A DNA stretch of 36,449 nucleotides from Magnetovibrio sp. (GCA_028817665.1 JAPPPF010000298.1:1-36449); one strand, 5' to 3'. Counted from the first letter of the stretch, positions 6,991 through 16,571 are shown. A program made the numbers and translations. Notes: generated by a model from the sequence alone, not told the origin.

Positions 6991-8931
6991 TCAGGCGGGC
7001 CCGCGGCGGAGCCGGCGGATCAGGAAGCGCGCCGGATGCAGCGCCAACGCGACGTCGCGCGACACCGGCAACGGCACCCCCCGGATCAGGCCGGCCAGCA
7101 CCTGGCCGGCGAGCGGCGCCGTGACGAACCCGCGCGCGCCGAACCCCGCCATCACGTAGAGACCCGGGCGGTAGGTGGCGCCGGGATAGGTCTCGGCGGG
7201 CTTGCCGTGGGTGAGGGCCGCGTAGTCGCGGCGGTAGGCGGCGCCGTCGGGCACCGGGCCGACCACCGGCAGGCGGTCCGTGGTGGTCGCGCGGCGCCCG
7301 GCCCATCCGCCCCGGACCCGCTCCGGCGTCAGGCCGAGCCCCGCCAGGCGCCGGTTCAGGACGTCCAGGTTGCGTCGGTCGTCGGCGTCGCGGAGGGCGC
7401 GCCAACCGCCCTCCGGCCACGCGTCGGGCCGGTCGAAAGTGGCGCCGAGGACATGCGCCTCGCCCACGCCGGTCTCCACCGGCGGCGTCAAATAGCCGCC
7501 GAAAGTCAGCGCGGAGCGAAGTTCCCGCGTCTCCGGCGACGGCGCCACGAAGGAAACCTGCCCCCGGTTGGCGTGCAATCCGAGATCATCGAAGCCGCAA
7601 TCGGCTTGCGCGTCGAGACCGCCGGCGCAAATCACCGCGGCGGCCTCACCGGCAGTGCCGCCGTCGCCGTCGACAAGCCGCCAGCCCTCCGAAACCGCCT
7701 CTAAACCCTGGACATCGGTGCCGAACCGGCACGCCGCCCCGTCCATCAGCCCTGCACAGACCCGTTCCGTATCGAGGACGCCGGCGTCGGCGAACCAGAC
7801 GCCCGGACCGCCCGGGTCGACGCCGGCTCGCGCCGCCGCTTGCGCCCGGGACACCGTCTCGGCGCCGGGGAACCCGGCGTAGCGGTCCGCATCCTGGCGG
7901 TCACGTCCCAACGCCAACAGGCCGCGATGCAGCCAGGCGCCGTCGATCGCCTCATAGGTCCGGACGGCCTCGGCGTAGGCCGACGCGTAGAACTCGGCCG
8001 CGGCGGTGCCGTCGTCGAGCGGCCGGGGATGCAGGATCCCGGCCGGCGTTCCCGAGGCGCCCTGGGCGGGCCCCGGCGCCCGGTCGTAGACCACCACCTC
8101 CGCTCCGGCGTCGGCGAGTGCCCGCGCCGCCGAGGCGCCGGCGATGCCCGCGCCGATCACCGCGACCGGACCGTGGGGCGGCCGTGGCGGCGCGAACCGG
8201 AACCAGGGATCGGCGACCGGCGGCGCGGCTTCTCCGGCAAAGGTGGCGGCGAGACATTCGCGCTTGGCCCCGTATCCCGGGCGTTTCCCGACCTCGAAGC
8301 CGACCGCCTGCAAGCCACGGCGCACCGCGCCGGCGGCGCTGAACGTCGCCAGCCGGGCGCCGGCGCGCGAACGGCGCGCGACAGCCGCCAGGACATCGTC
8401 CGACCACATGGCCGGGTTCCGCGTCGGCGCGAAACCGTCGAGATACCAGGCATCCGCGTCCGCTACCAAGGCATCGAGCGCCATCTCCACCGGCGCGTAG
8501 ACAAGCGTCAAGGTGACCCGGCCCCCGTCGAGGGTCCGCCGGTGGAAGCCTGGACGACGCGGCGGCAAGACGGCATTCAACGGTTCGGCGAGGTCCCGCA
8601 GCTCGCCGAACGCGGCGGTGGCCCGCAAGGCCTGCCCGGCGGTCATTGGAAAACCCTCGATGGCGACGTAGTGGAGTCGCGCATCGGCCGGCGCGGTAGC
8701 CCGCCATGACTGCCAGGTGGCGAGGAAGTTCAAGCCCGTGCCGAAACCCAGTTCGGCGACGGTGAACTCATCAACGCCGGCCCAGACATCCGGCGCCCCG
8801 ATCCCGTCCAGGAAGACGTGGCGGCTTTCGGCGAGGCCGTCGGCGGCGGAAAAGTAGATGTCGTCGAAGCGACCGGAGACGGGCGTTCCGCCGTCGCGCC
8901 ACGAAACCTCGGGATCGGCAAGCTCCGTCAT
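6991..8931 (-). CDS. mnmC: Bifunctional tRNA mnm5s2U34 biosynthesis protein MnmC
   Basis: A 646-residue two-domain tRNA-modification enzyme. The N-terminal half is a SAM-dependent methyltransferase (MnmD activity), with ELGFGTGLNFLATW near residue 60 and DAWYLDGFAPTRNPAMW near 165. The C-terminal half is an FAD-dependent oxidoreductase of the DAO family, with VIGAGIAGASAARALADAGA near residue 258. Together they convert cmnm5U34 to nm5U and then to mnm5U in the wobble position of several tRNAs. Length and domain order match full MnmC. It is divergent from the YbhB-like gene. Confidence 0.92.
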   Translation of the reverse strand: MTELADPEVSWRDGGTPVSGRFDDIYFSAADGLAESRHVFLDGIGAPDVWAGVDEFTVAELGFGTGLNFLATWQSWRATAPADARLHYVAIEGFPMTAGQALRATAAFGELRDLAEPLNAVLPPRRPGFHRRTLDGGRVTLTLVYAPVEMALDALVADADAWYLDGFAPTRNPAMWSDDVLAAVARRSRAGARLATFSAAGAVRRGLQAVGFEVGKRPGYGAKRECLAATFAGEAAPPVADPWFRFAPPRPPHGPVAVIGAGIAGASAARALADAGAEVVVYDRAPGPAQGASGTPAGILHPRPLDDGTAAAEFYASAYAEAVRTYEAIDGAWLHRGLLALGRDRQDADRYAGFPGAETVSRAQAAARAGVDPGGPGVWFADAGVLDTERVCAGLMDGAACRFGTDVQGLEAVSEGWRLVDGDGGTAGEAAAVICAGGLDAQADCGFDDLGLHANRGQVSFVAPSPETRELRSALTFGGYLTPPVETGVGEAHVLGATFDRPDAWPEGGWRALRDADDRRNLDVLNRRLAGLGLTPERVRGGWAGRRATTTDRLPVVGPVPDGAAYRRDYAALTHGKPAETYPGATYRPGLYVMAGFGARGFVTAPLAGQVLAGLIRGVPLPVSRDVALALHPARFLIRRLRRGPA

Positions 8932-9041
8932 CCGAGCGTCATAGCGCCGTTGGCCGGCGGCGGCAAACCCTGGAACGCCCGATGCCGTTTGGTTATGCTG
9001 CTTTCTCGAACCAAAAGACGCCTACAGCAGAGGAGGAGACA

Positions 9042-9680
9042 ATGCCCGGAACCCTTCAGGTCAGCGCCGACGGCTGGAACGACGGCGAGCGCATTCCCGC
9101 GAAATTCGCCTTTTGCGCCCCCGATCCCGACTCGCACGTGACCATGAGCACCAACATTTCACCCGCCTTGAGTTGGTCCGGCGTGCCGGACGGCACCCGG
9201 AGCTTCGCCATTCTCTGCATCGACGTCGACGTGCCGTCGGCGCCCGACGACGTCAACCAGGAAGGCCGGGAGATCCCCGCCGACCTGCCGCGCGTCGATT
9301 TCTTCCACTGGGTGCTGGTCGACATCGACGGCGACGCCACGGGCATTCCGGAAGGCGCCGATTCCGACGGGATCACCGCCGGCGGCAAGGACGTCGGCGC
9401 CACGGACTACGGGCTCCGCGGGGTCAACAACTACACCGACTGGTTCGCCGGCGACGCTGACATGGGCGGCGATTACGGCGGCTACGACGGGCCCTGTTCG
9501 CCGTGGAACGACTCGATCATCCACCACTACCATTTCCACGTCTACGCGCTGGACGTCGAAAGCCTCGGCCTGTCCGGCAATTTCGGCGGCCCGGAGGTGC
9601 AGGAAGCCATGGAGGGCCACATCCTGGCCGGGGGATCGATCTGCGGCACCTACAACCAGAACCCGCGGCTCGAGGGCTAG
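9042..9680 (+). CDS. YbhB/YbcL family (PEBP-like) protein
   Basis: A 212-residue phosphatidylethanolamine-binding-protein-like protein. Landmarks are SPALSWSGVPDGTRSFAILCIDVD, FFHWVLVDI, and YDGPCSPWNDSIIHHYHFHVYAL, matching the DxxxP, HW and GPxPP...HxY pocket of PEBPs. AGGAGG five bases before the ATG at 9042 fixes the start; the ORF track begins 20 codons too early. The acidic insert around residues 130-150 (TDWFAGDADMGGDYGG) makes it longer than E. coli YbhB. The function of bacterial members is poorly known. Confidence 0.88.
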   Translation: MPGTLQVSADGWNDGERIPAKFAFCAPDPDSHVTMSTNISPALSWSGVPDGTRSFAILCIDVDVPSAPDDVNQEGREIPADLPRVDFFHWVLVDIDGDATGIPEGADSDGITAGGKDVGATDYGLRGVNNYTDWFAGDADMGGDYGGYDGPCSPWNDSIIHHYHFHVYALDVESLGLSGNFGGPEVQEAMEGHILAGGSICGTYNQNPRLEG

Positions 9681-9683
9681 TCC

Positions 9684-9702
9684 GGACGGCCGGCGGCCGT
9701 CC
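9684..9702. terminator. Hairpin between convergent genes
   Basis: A perfect 8-bp stem GGACGGCC / GGCCGTCC with a 3-base loop lies directly between the stops of the YbhB-like gene and the convergent truncated gene. There is no T-run on either side, so a bidirectional terminator is likely but not a textbook one. Confidence 0.45.
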
Positions 9703-9959
9703 TACTCGACCTTGTCGGCCTTCAGCTTGAGGATCGGCTTGCCCGCCTCGTCGACGATGCCGTTGATGTAGGCGACGAAGGTCGCGTCCATGCCGGCCTT
9801 CATCCTGGCGAAGTCGTCCTCGGAAATCTTCACCATGGCGTCCGGTCCGGGCTTTCCGTCGAGATCGACCAGCATTCCGGCGGCCGGCACGTAGTCGTCT
9901 TCGTGCCACTGGCGGGTCTCCACGACCTTGCCGGTCCACTTGATCTTGCGGTTGTCGAG
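9702..9959 (-). pseudogene. C-terminal fragment of a small protein, cut by the recombinase element
   Basis: The last 85 codons read as a sensible soluble protein (for example WTGKVVETRQWHEDDY and DEAGKPILKLKADKVE), but upstream of about 9959 the same frame becomes the antisense of the recombinase gene. The ORF track's 175-residue protein is therefore a chimera. The original 5' end, perhaps with a signal peptide, has been lost or moved. I do not recognise the family. Confidence 0.6.
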
Positions 9960-10863
9960 ACCGTTCCGCAACCGCGCTTTCGAACGTCTCGCCGATGCCG
10001 ACGTGCCCGTGGGCGACGGAACGAAGAAGGCCGGGGATCTGCCGTTCGCCGCGATGCGCAGAAAAGACGTGCTGGCGCTGCGCGATGCCCTGGCAGAAAC
10101 CCCCAAGGCGGCAAATGAACGAGTTAAGTTACTTCGGCGAATGTTTGAAACCGCCCTCGACAATGAGGACATCGAACACGACCCCATGCACAAGGTGAAG
10201 CTTCTGGAAAGCAGCAACCCGGACGGCATTCACGCCTGGACCCCTGACGAGTTCCAGCAGTACATGGACAAGCATCCGGTGGGCACGCCGGCCCGGCTGG
10301 CATTGGACCTGTTCCTTTATACCGATCAACGGATTTCCGACGTGTACCAGCTTGGCCGTCAGCACGGGCAAAAGAACGGGTGGCTTTATTTCACCCAATT
10401 CAAGGGCCGCAACAAGAGCCCCGTCACCCTGTGGATGCCGATCATTTCAATTTTGCGTCAGTCCATCGACGCGACACCAACGGGTGATCTGACCTACATC
10501 ATCAGCCAGAGAGGCAAGCCCTACCAGTCGGCAAAGAGTTTCGGCAATCGTTTTAGGAAGTGGTGCGACGAAGCCGAGCTTTACCATTGCTCAGCGCATG
10601 GCGTCAGAAAAGGTGCCGCCGCATGGTACGCGGAAATTGGCCTGACCAATCAAATGTTGAAGGCGCTGGGCGGCTGGAAGACCGACAAGGAGGTCCAGCG
10701 TTACACCGAAAGCGCCCGACAAAAAGTCCTGGCGGAAACCGCCGTTGAGATGATCGAAGCGCACATAAAAAGAACGAAAGTGGCGAACCCTGAAGATGAT
10801 GGACAAAAGGTTCGCCAAAAACGGGGGGCAAACCATTGAAATCATTGAACAGTGAAAAGGTGG
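9960..10863 (+). mobile_element. Remnant of an element integrated at tRNA-Phe
   Basis: The segment lies between the cut minus-strand gene and the CCA end of tRNA-Phe and contains only the recombinase stump. I looked for a second copy of the tRNA 3' end near 9960 and found none, so the far attachment site seems deleted together with the element's cargo. The left boundary is approximate. Confidence 0.55.
9961..10839 (+). pseudogene. Tyrosine recombinase (phage-type integrase), N-terminally truncated
   Basis: About 285 residues of a tyrosine recombinase. A core-binding segment starts at DLPFAAMRRKDVLALRDALA, followed by a complete catalytic domain: Arg in LYTDQRISDV, Lys in FTQFKGRNKS, His-x-x-Arg in SAHGVRKG, and Trp and Tyr in GGWKTDKEVQRYT. 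The arm-binding N-terminus (roughly 80-100 residues in relatives) is absent, and the upstream sequence is antisense to the neighbouring cut gene. Base composition is visibly less GC-rich than the surroundings. The gene ends 24 bases from the 3' end of tRNA-Phe, a classic integrase target, so this is the stump of an integrated element. Whether the fragment is expressed is unknown. Confidence 0.8.
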
Positions 10864-10939
10864 TGGTGCCCAGGGGCGGAATCGAACCACCGACACCGCG
10901 ATTTTCAGTCGCGTGCTCTACCAACTGAGCTACCTGGGC
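10864..10939 (-). tRNA. tRNA-Phe (GAA)
   Basis: A 76-nt cloverleaf on the minus strand. Acceptor arms GCCCAGG / CCTGGGC pair fully, followed by discriminator A and an encoded CCA. The D-arm is AGCTCAGTTGGTAGAGC, the anticodon loop CTGAAAA gives GAA, and the T-arm is GGTGGTTCGATTCCGCC. It terminates the murA-yacG block. Confidence 0.97.
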
Positions 10940-11075
10940 ACAGCCTCTTCACGAGTGGCGAGGAGGCGCCGCGAACGCGGCGAACCGCCTGTACGGCGGT
11001 GTTGGCATCGAGGGCTTTTAAAGGAAACGCCGCCGCCTGTCCAGCGCCCGCGGCCGATCAATTTTTCCGCCCGGC

Positions 11076-11282
11076 TCAATCGTCGGGAAAGGCCTCGTCG
11101 TCCAGCTCGGCGGCCTCCTCGGCGGGAATCCGGTAGTCCTCGTTGAGCCACCGCCCGAGGTCCACGTCGGCGCACCGCTTCGAGCAGAACGGCCGGTAGG
11201 ACTGCGCCGCCGGCATGCCGCAAATCGGGCACTTCCGGCCCTTCAGGGGCACCACCTTGGCGGTTTTCCGCGGGCCGCTCAC
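11076..11282 (-). CDS. yacG: DNA gyrase inhibitor YacG
   Basis: A 68-residue zinc protein with CPICG near residue 20 and FCSKRCADVDLGRW near 35, giving the four zinc cysteines of YacG, which binds GyrB and inhibits gyrase. The acidic tail EEAAELDDEAFPDD is typical. The start is a GTG that overlaps the rng stop (GTGA), so the two are translationally coupled. The ORF track's 365-residue version is a chance extension antiparallel to nothing real and out of frame with rng. Confidence 0.9.
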   Translation of the reverse strand: MSGPRKTAKVVPLKGRKCPICGMPAAQSYRPFCSKRCADVDLGRWLNEDYRIPAEEAAELDDEAFPDD

Positions 11283-12721
11283 GGCGTATCTCCCGTGGCC
11301 GGACGGACCTCGAAGGAATCCCTGGCCAGGCGGTCGTCGGCCACCAGCTCGAGCCCGCCGCCGAGTTTCCGGGCCGCCGTCTCGCGCGCCGCCGCGGCCG
11401 CCCCCTCGAGGGTTTCGATGACCGCCGAATGCGCCGCCAACACCAACCCCGGCGCCGCCGACGCCGACGCCTCGCGGACGACGGCCCGCAACGCCTCGAG
11501 CGCCGTCGACAGGGGCGTGGGAACCGCCGCCGCCGGCCCGCCGAAGATGATCTCCGTCAGGCTGGCGCCCTGGCGGCGGCGGGTCAGCTCGACCAGGCCG
11601 AAGCGCGTGAAGCCGCCGACGAAGGGATGGCAGGGATCGTTGGCCAGGGCCTGGCGCAGGGTCTCCAGGACCTGTTCCTGGTAGCGCTTGTCGCGCATGG
11701 TGATGAAATCGATCACCAACAGCCCGCTCAGGTTCCGCAACTGGATTTGATGGGCGATCTCGCGCGCCGCCTCGTCGTTGACCTCGAAGGCGCCGCGTTC
11801 GCGGTTGCCGCCGCCGGCGGCACCGGCGCTGTTGACGTCGATGGCGGTCAGGGACGAGGTTTCGTCGATGATGATATTGGCTCCGGAAGGGAGGCGCACC
11901 TTGGCCGCGGTGGCTTGGTCGATCATCTCCTCGACCCCTTCCGCCTCGAACACGCCGGCTTCGTCCTTGTGGGCCCGGATCAGGTCCGCGATGTCCGGCA
12001 TCTGCTCGGCCGCGAAGGCCTTCACCCGAGCGCAGACCTCGGCGTCGTCGACGACCACCGCGCCAAGGTCGACGCCGCCCTGTTCGCGCAGGATCCGGCA
12101 GGCCGGCTCGAGGTCGCGGCGCAACACCGCCGGCGCCTTGGCCGCGCCGCGCCGGTCGTCGATCACCGACCATTCGGCGCGGAGCCGCTCGGCCTCCGCC
12201 AGCAGGTCGTCGTCCTCGGCGGCTTCCGCCGCGGTCCTGAGTATGAACCCGCCGGCCGCGTCGTCCTGGCCTTCCATGACGGCGGCGAGGCGGTCGCGCT
12301 CCTCCGCGTCGGCAATCCTCCGGGAAATGGAAATCCCCGGCTGGCCCGGCGTGAAGACGAGGTCGCGGCCGCTCAGCACCGGCCGGGCCGTCAGCTTCGC
12401 GCCCTTCCCCGCCTCAGGATCTCGGGTCACTTGAACGACCACGGCGTCGCCCTCGTTCAGGTAGTCGCCGATCGCGTCGTCGGTGGCGTCGCGGGGCCGC
12501 ACCTCGGCCAGGGCCAGGTATCCCGAGCGCTCCAGCCCGATATCGACGAACGCCGCCTGCAGGTTGTGGATCACCGCCTCGACGCGGCCGAGATAGATGT
12601 CGCCGACCAGGGTTTCCTGGCCGTCCCGGTGCAGGGTCAGCCCGGTCAGCTCGCCGTCGCTCAACTCGGCGATCCGCACCTCACCGGGGCTGCACGAGAT
12701 CAGGATCCGGATATCGCTCAT
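11279..12721 (-). CDS. rng: Ribonuclease E/G family protein
   Basis: A 480-residue RNase G-type endoribonuclease acting in rRNA 5' maturation and mRNA decay. It has the S1-like RNA-binding domain near the N-terminus (GDIYLGRVEAVIHNLQAAFVDIG, about residues 40-62) and the DNase-I-like catalytic region with DETSSLTAIDVNSA near 285 and VIDFITMRDKR near 335, which carry the Mg-binding aspartates. It lacks the long C-terminal scaffold of RNase E, hence the rng call. It lies between maf and yacG and overlaps yacG by four bases. Confidence 0.9.
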   Translation of the reverse strand: MSDIRILISCSPGEVRIAELSDGELTGLTLHRDGQETLVGDIYLGRVEAVIHNLQAAFVDIGLERSGYLALAEVRPRDATDDAIGDYLNEGDAVVVQVTRDPEAGKGAKLTARPVLSGRDLVFTPGQPGISISRRIADAEERDRLAAVMEGQDDAAGGFILRTAAEAAEDDDLLAEAERLRAEWSVIDDRRGAAKAPAVLRRDLEPACRILREQGGVDLGAVVVDDAEVCARVKAFAAEQMPDIADLIRAHKDEAGVFEAEGVEEMIDQATAAKVRLPSGANIIIDETSSLTAIDVNSAGAAGGGNRERGAFEVNDEAAREIAHQIQLRNLSGLLVIDFITMRDKRYQEQVLETLRQALANDPCHPFVGGFTRFGLVELTRRRQGASLTEIIFGGPAAAVPTPLSTALEALRAVVREASASAAPGLVLAAHSAVIETLEGAAAAARETAARKLGGGLELVADDRLARDSFEVRPATGDTP

Positions 12722-12724
12722 GGT

Positions 12725-13306
12725 TCAGGGCCGCAATGGTACGCCGAGGCCTTTCAGCAAGGCCAGCGTTTCATGCAGCGGCAGGCCGACGACGTTGCTG
12801 TAGGACCCGTTGATCCGCGTCACGAATCCGCCGGCGCGCCCCTGGATGGCGTAGGCGCCGGCCTTGCCCTTCCACTCGCCGCTGGCCAGGTATTCGTCGA
12901 TCTCGGCGGCGCTCAGCCGCTTGACGCTGACCTGGGTCATCACCAGCCGCGCGTGGCTCCGGCCGTCGGGGCCGACGAGGCTGACGCCGCCGTAGACGCG
13001 GTGGCGGCGGCCCGAGAGCAGACTGAGATGGCGACGGGCCGCCTCGGCGTCGGCCGGCTTGTCGAGGATGCGCCGCCCGCAGGCGACGACCGTATCGGCG
13101 CCGAGAACGAAATCGCCCGGGAAATCCGCCGCCACCGCGCGCGCCTTGGCCTCGGCCAGGCGGCCCGCCAGGTGGCGCGGCAATTCACCGGTTTCCGGGG
13201 TCTCGTCGATATCGGCGGCGGCGACCTCGGCCGGCTCGATGCCGAGCTGCGCCAGCAACGCCGCGCGCCGGGGCGAGCTTGAGGCGAGGATGAGGCGGCC
13301 GGTCAC
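12725..13306 (-). CDS. maf: Maf-family nucleotide pyrophosphatase
   Basis: A 193-residue Maf/YhdE house-cleaning enzyme that hydrolyses non-canonical or modified nucleoside triphosphates. Landmarks are LILASSSPRRAALL at the N-terminus, GADTVVACGRRILDKP near residue 70, and the GKAGAYAIQGRAG stretch near 150. The GTG start has AAGGAG nine bases upstream, which overlaps the infA stop region. The next gene downstream is rng, with a 3-base gap. Confidence 0.92.
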   Translation of the reverse strand: MTGRLILASSSPRRAALLAQLGIEPAEVAAADIDETPETGELPRHLAGRLAEAKARAVAADFPGDFVLGADTVVACGRRILDKPADAEAARRHLSLLSGRRHRVYGGVSLVGPDGRSHARLVMTQVSVKRLSAAEIDEYLASGEWKGKAGAYAIQGRAGGFVTRINGSYSNVVGLPLHETLALLKGLGVPLRP

Positions 13307-13318
13307 GCGGCCAGCTCC

Positions 13319-13537
13319 TTACTTGTAGCGGAAAGTGATGCGACCCTTGGTCAGGTCGTAGGGGGTCATCTCCACGTTGACACGGTCGCCGGCGAGCACC
13401 CGGATGCGGTGCTTGCGCATTTTCCCCGCCGTGTGGGCGAGGATTTCATGCTCGTTGTCGAGCTTCACCCGGAACATGGCGTTCGGGAGGATCTCGGTGA
13501 CCGTGCCCGTGAATTCTAGCGGCTCTTCCTTGGCCAT
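13319..13537 (-). CDS. infA: Translation initiation factor IF-1
   Basis: A 72-residue single OB-fold protein, exactly the usual length, with [38 protein letters not shown] and the [14 protein letters not shown]-terminus. It binds the 30S A site during initiation. It sits twelve bases upstream of maf. A possible -35, TTGACC, lies at 13592-13597 upstream, but no convincing -10 follows. Confidence 0.97.
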   Translation of the reverse strand: MAKEEPLEFTGTVTEILPNAMFRVKLDNEHEILAHTAGKMRKHRIRVLAGDRVNVEMTPYDLTKGRITFRYK

Positions 13538-13653
13538 AACTCACTCATCGTTGTTCGCGATCGCGCATAAAGATGCCGTCAAATCGGCCTGGGTCAAGCG
13601 TTTTCCCCGTTTCGGCGCCCGATTCCCCGGGATTCGCCGAGGAATTTCGGTCC

Positions 13654-14100
13654 TCAGGTGTCGACCGCGCTGGTCAGGGGGAACCGGTCCTTGATCCGCT
13701 GCATGAGTTGGTCGCGGACCTGCCTGTAGGCCTCCAACCGCCGCTCGCGGTCCTCCGAATCGATGACCGACGGGTCGAAGGTGTTCCAGAATTCGATGTC
13801 GCAGGCCATCACCCGGGTCATCTCGACGGCCCGGTGCTGGGCCTCCGGCGACAGCGGAATGACGAGGTCGTAGTAGTTATCCTCGAGATCGTCGAAGGTC
13901 TTGGCGTTGTGGCGGCTCACGTCGATGCCGATCTCGTCCATCACGGAGATCGCGTAGCCGTCGATATCGAGGGAGCGGACGCCGACGGAATCGACATAGA
14001 TACGGGTACCGTGCAGGAACTTGAGGATCGATTCCGCCATCGGCGAGCGCACCGAATTCATGGTGCAGGCGAACAGAACCGCTGACGGCAGATCCACCAT
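13654..14100 (-). CDS. Low-molecular-weight protein tyrosine phosphatase-like protein
   Basis: A 148-residue protein with the Cx5R phosphate-binding loop CTMNSVRS near residue 12 and a late NTFDPS aspartate (about residue 112) that would be the general acid. The fold is shared by LMW tyrosine phosphatases and arsenate reductases; no extra ArsC cysteines are evident, so phosphatase is favoured. It is the fixed neighbour of UPF0262 and infA in alphaproteobacteria, but its substrate there is not known to me. Confidence 0.85.
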   Translation of the reverse strand: MVDLPSAVLFACTMNSVRSPMAESILKFLHGTRIYVDSVGVRSLDIDGYAISVMDEIGIDVSRHNAKTFDDLEDNYYDLVIPLSPEAQHRAVEMTRVMACDIEFWNTFDPSVIDSEDRERRLEAYRQVRDQLMQRIKDRFPLTSAVDT

Positions 14101-14107
14101 GGCAGTC

Positions 14108-14581
14108 CTAGGCCCTGATGTGCAGCACGCAAACCAGCGTGAACAGACGCCGCGCCGTCGGCCGGTCCATGGTCACGTTCTCGGCCATCCGGTCCTTCAA
14201 CAGCTCGGCGCCCTCGTTGTGCAGGCCGCGCCGCGCCATGTCGATGGCCTCGATCTGCGACGGCGTCTTGGTCTTGATCGCCTCGAAATAGCTGTCGCAG
14301 ATCATGAAGTAATCCTTGACCGTCTTACGGAACACGCTGATCGGCAACGAGAACCGCTCCAACGGGCTGTCATCCTCGTGGCGGACGTCGAAGATCAGGC
14401 GGTTCTCCTCGATGCCCAGGTGCAGGCCGTAGGGGCCGTCGGCGCCGTCGACCAGCTCGAATTCGTTGTCCTCCAGCAGATCGAAGATCGCGACCTTGCG
14501 TTCGTGCTCGACCTGGGGCGAGCGCCGGACGACCGACTTCTCGTCGAGTTGGATGCTGGAAATGCGGTTGGTGTCGGCCAC
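14108..14581 (-). CDS. UPF0262 family protein
   Basis: A 157-residue protein matching the UPF0262 family: RISSIQLDEKSVVRRSPQVEHER at the N-terminus, FDLLEDNEF, GPYGLHLGIEENRLIFD, and DYFMICDSYFEAIKT. The function is unknown; the family is largely alphaproteobacterial and recurs between hisD and the phosphatase gene as here. It lies 15 bases after hisD and 7 before the phosphatase gene. Confidence 0.9.
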   Translation of the reverse strand: MADTNRISSIQLDEKSVVRRSPQVEHERKVAIFDLLEDNEFELVDGADGPYGLHLGIEENRLIFDVRHEDDSPLERFSLPISVFRKTVKDYFMICDSYFEAIKTKTPSQIEAIDMARRGLHNEGAELLKDRMAENVTMDRPTARRLFTLVCVLHIRA

Positions 14582-14596
14582 GAGCGGAACCCGAAT

Positions 14597-15895
14597 TCAG
14601 TCCGCGCGGTTGAGGCGGATCGCAACCGAGAGCGCGTGCGCATCCAGGCCCTCGGCGCGGGCCAGCGTGACCGCCGCCGGCCCGATGGCGTTCAGGCCTT
14701 CGCTGGAGCACTCGATCATCGAGGTGCGTTTCAGGAAATCGAGCACGCCGAGGCCCGAGGAGAACCGCGCTGAGCGCGCCGTCGGCAGGACGTGGTTGGG
14801 GCCGGCCAGGTAATCGCCGAGCGCCTCGGGCACGAAGCGGCCCATGAAGATGGCGCCGGCGTTGCGGATCCGCATGGCCAGATCGCGGGCGTTCTCGGCG
14901 GCGATCTCGAGATGCTCCGGCGCCAGCCGGTCGATCAGCGGCACGGCGTCGGCCAGCGTCGGCACCGTGATGACGGCGCCGTAGGTGCGCCAGCTCGCGC
15001 CCGCCGTCTCGGACCGGGGCAGCGTCGTCAGGTGGCCGTCGACGGCGTCGGTGACGGCGTCGGCGAACGCCGCGTCGTCGGTGATCAGGATCGCCTGCGC
15101 GGCGGTGTCGTGCTCGGCCTGGGAGAGCAGGTCGGCGGCGATCCAGGCCGGATCGTTGGCGCCGTCGGCGAGCACCAGGATCTCCGACGGGCCGGCGATC
15201 ATGTCGATGCCGACGGTGCCGTAGACCTGCCGCTTGGCCGCCGCCACGTAGGCGTTGCCCGGCCCGACGATCTTGTCGACGGCGGCGATGGTCTCGGTGC
15301 CGTAGGCCAGCGCGCCGACGGCCTGGGCGCCGCCGATCCGGTAGATCTCGTCGACGCCGGCGATTTCCGCCGCCGCCAGGACCAGCGGATTGACCACGCC
15401 GTCCGGCGTCGGCACGACCATGACGAGGCGCTCGACGCCCGCGACCTTGGCCGGAACCGCGTTCATCAGCACCGAAGAGGGATAAGCGGCGGTGCCGCCC
15501 GGAACGTAAAGGCCGGCGGCGCCGACCGGCGTCCACCGGTATCCCAGGCGCAGGCCCTGCGGGTCCGTGTGATCCAGGTCGTCGGGCGTCTGGCGGGCGT
15601 GAAAATCGCGGATCCGTTCGGCCGCCAGTTCGAGCGCCGCCACCGTTTCGGGCTCGCAGGCGGTCCGCGCCGCGGCGATCTCCGCGGCCGGGAACCGCAG
15701 CGTCGCCGGGCTCACCTCGAACCGGTCGAACTTGCGGGTCGCCTCGACCACCGCCGCGTCGCCCCGGACCCTGACGTCGTCGAGGATCGCGGCGACCGCG
15801 TCGTTGACGTCGGCCTCGGTCTCGCGTTTCTCGTTCAGCAGGGCCTCGAAGGCGGCGCCGAACCCGGGATCGAGGGAATCAAGCCGCCTCGGCAT
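14597..15895 (-). CDS. hisD: Histidinol dehydrogenase
   Basis: A 432-residue zinc enzyme catalysing the last two steps of histidine synthesis, histidinol to histidine with two NAD. Signatures are [20 protein letters not shown] near residue 125, the conserved [16 protein letters not shown] stretch near 235, SQAEHD near 260, and [11 protein letters not shown] near 365. Its start overlaps the hisG 3' end by 17 bases, indicating coupling. Confidence 0.95.
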   Translation of the reverse strand: MPRRLDSLDPGFGAAFEALLNEKRETEADVNDAVAAILDDVRVRGDAAVVEATRKFDRFEVSPATLRFPAAEIAAARTACEPETVAALELAAERIRDFHARQTPDDLDHTDPQGLRLGYRWTPVGAAGLYVPGGTAAYPSSVLMNAVPAKVAGVERLVMVVPTPDGVVNPLVLAAAEIAGVDEIYRIGGAQAVGALAYGTETIAAVDKIVGPGNAYVAAAKRQVYGTVGIDMIAGPSEILVLADGANDPAWIAADLLSQAEHDTAAQAILITDDAAFADAVTDAVDGHLTTLPRSETAGASWRTYGAVITVPTLADAVPLIDRLAPEHLEIAAENARDLAMRIRNAGAIFMGRFVPEALGDYLAGPNHVLPTARSARFSSGLGVLDFLKRTSMIECSSEGLNAIGPAAVTLARAEGLDAHALSVAIRLNRAD

Positions 15896-16553
15896 CGACA
15901 GCCTCCCCGAACCGCCCGATCCAATCGTTGATCTCCGCTGAGCGCGTCTTCCAGGCCGCCCGGTTGACGGTCAGGCGCGACGTGATCTCGCAGATCGTCT
16001 CGATCTCGACCAGGCCGTTGGCCTTCAAGGTCGCCCCGGTGGACACCAGGTCGACGATCCGCCGGCACAGGCCGAGCTGCGGCGCCAGCTCCATGGCGCC
16101 GTTGAGCTTGATGCAGTCGGCCTGGACGCCGCGCCGGGCGAAATGCCGCCGGGTGATGCCTGGATACTTGGTCGCGACCCGGACCGAACTCCAGCGCGCC
16201 GGATCGTCGTCGCCGGCGAAATCGGCGGGCTCCGCCACGGAAATCCGGCAATGCCCGACGTCGAGATCGAGCGGCGCGTAGATCTCCTGGTAATCGAACT
16301 CCATCAGCACGTCGTTGCCGGCGACGCCCAGGTGCGCGCCGCCGAAGGCGACGAAGGTGGCCACGTCGAAGCTGCGGACCCGAATGACGTCGAGCCCTGG
16401 GATGTTGGTGGTGAACCGGAGCTGGCGCGCGTCCGCGTCGTCGAACGCCGCCTCGGGTTCGATGCCGGCGCGCCTGACGATGGGCATGACCTCCTTGAGG
16501 ATTCGTCCTTTCGGCAGCGCCAGGACCAGTTTCTCGTTCGAAACGGCGTCCAT
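15879..16553 (-). CDS. hisG: ATP phosphoribosyltransferase, short form
   Basis: A 224-residue HisG of the short type, which lacks the regulatory C-terminal domain and normally needs HisZ as partner. It has [20 protein letters not shown] at the N-terminus, [11 protein letters not shown] near residue 95, and the PRPP-loop region [15 protein letters not shown] near 168. It catalyses the first step of histidine synthesis. No hisZ is in the window. Confidence 0.94.
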   Translation of the reverse strand: MDAVSNEKLVLALPKGRILKEVMPIVRRAGIEPEAAFDDADARQLRFTTNIPGLDVIRVRSFDVATFVAFGGAHLGVAGNDVLMEFDYQEIYAPLDLDVGHCRISVAEPADFAGDDDPARWSSVRVATKYPGITRRHFARRGVQADCIKLNGAMELAPQLGLCRRIVDLVSTGATLKANGLVEIETICEITSRLTVNRAAWKTRSAEINDWIGRFGEAVDAEAA

Positions 16554-16571
16554 GTCCGTTAAGTCCGTATA

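Noticed and set aside
11429-13282. A 617-codon plus-strand ORF over rng and maf
   Set aside because: Antisense shadow of two well-conserved genes with no protein-like features.
13557-13566. CGCGATCGCG palindrome upstream of infA
   Set aside because: A 10-bp GC-rich palindrome of this type is expected by chance in such a genome and has no clear promoter relation.
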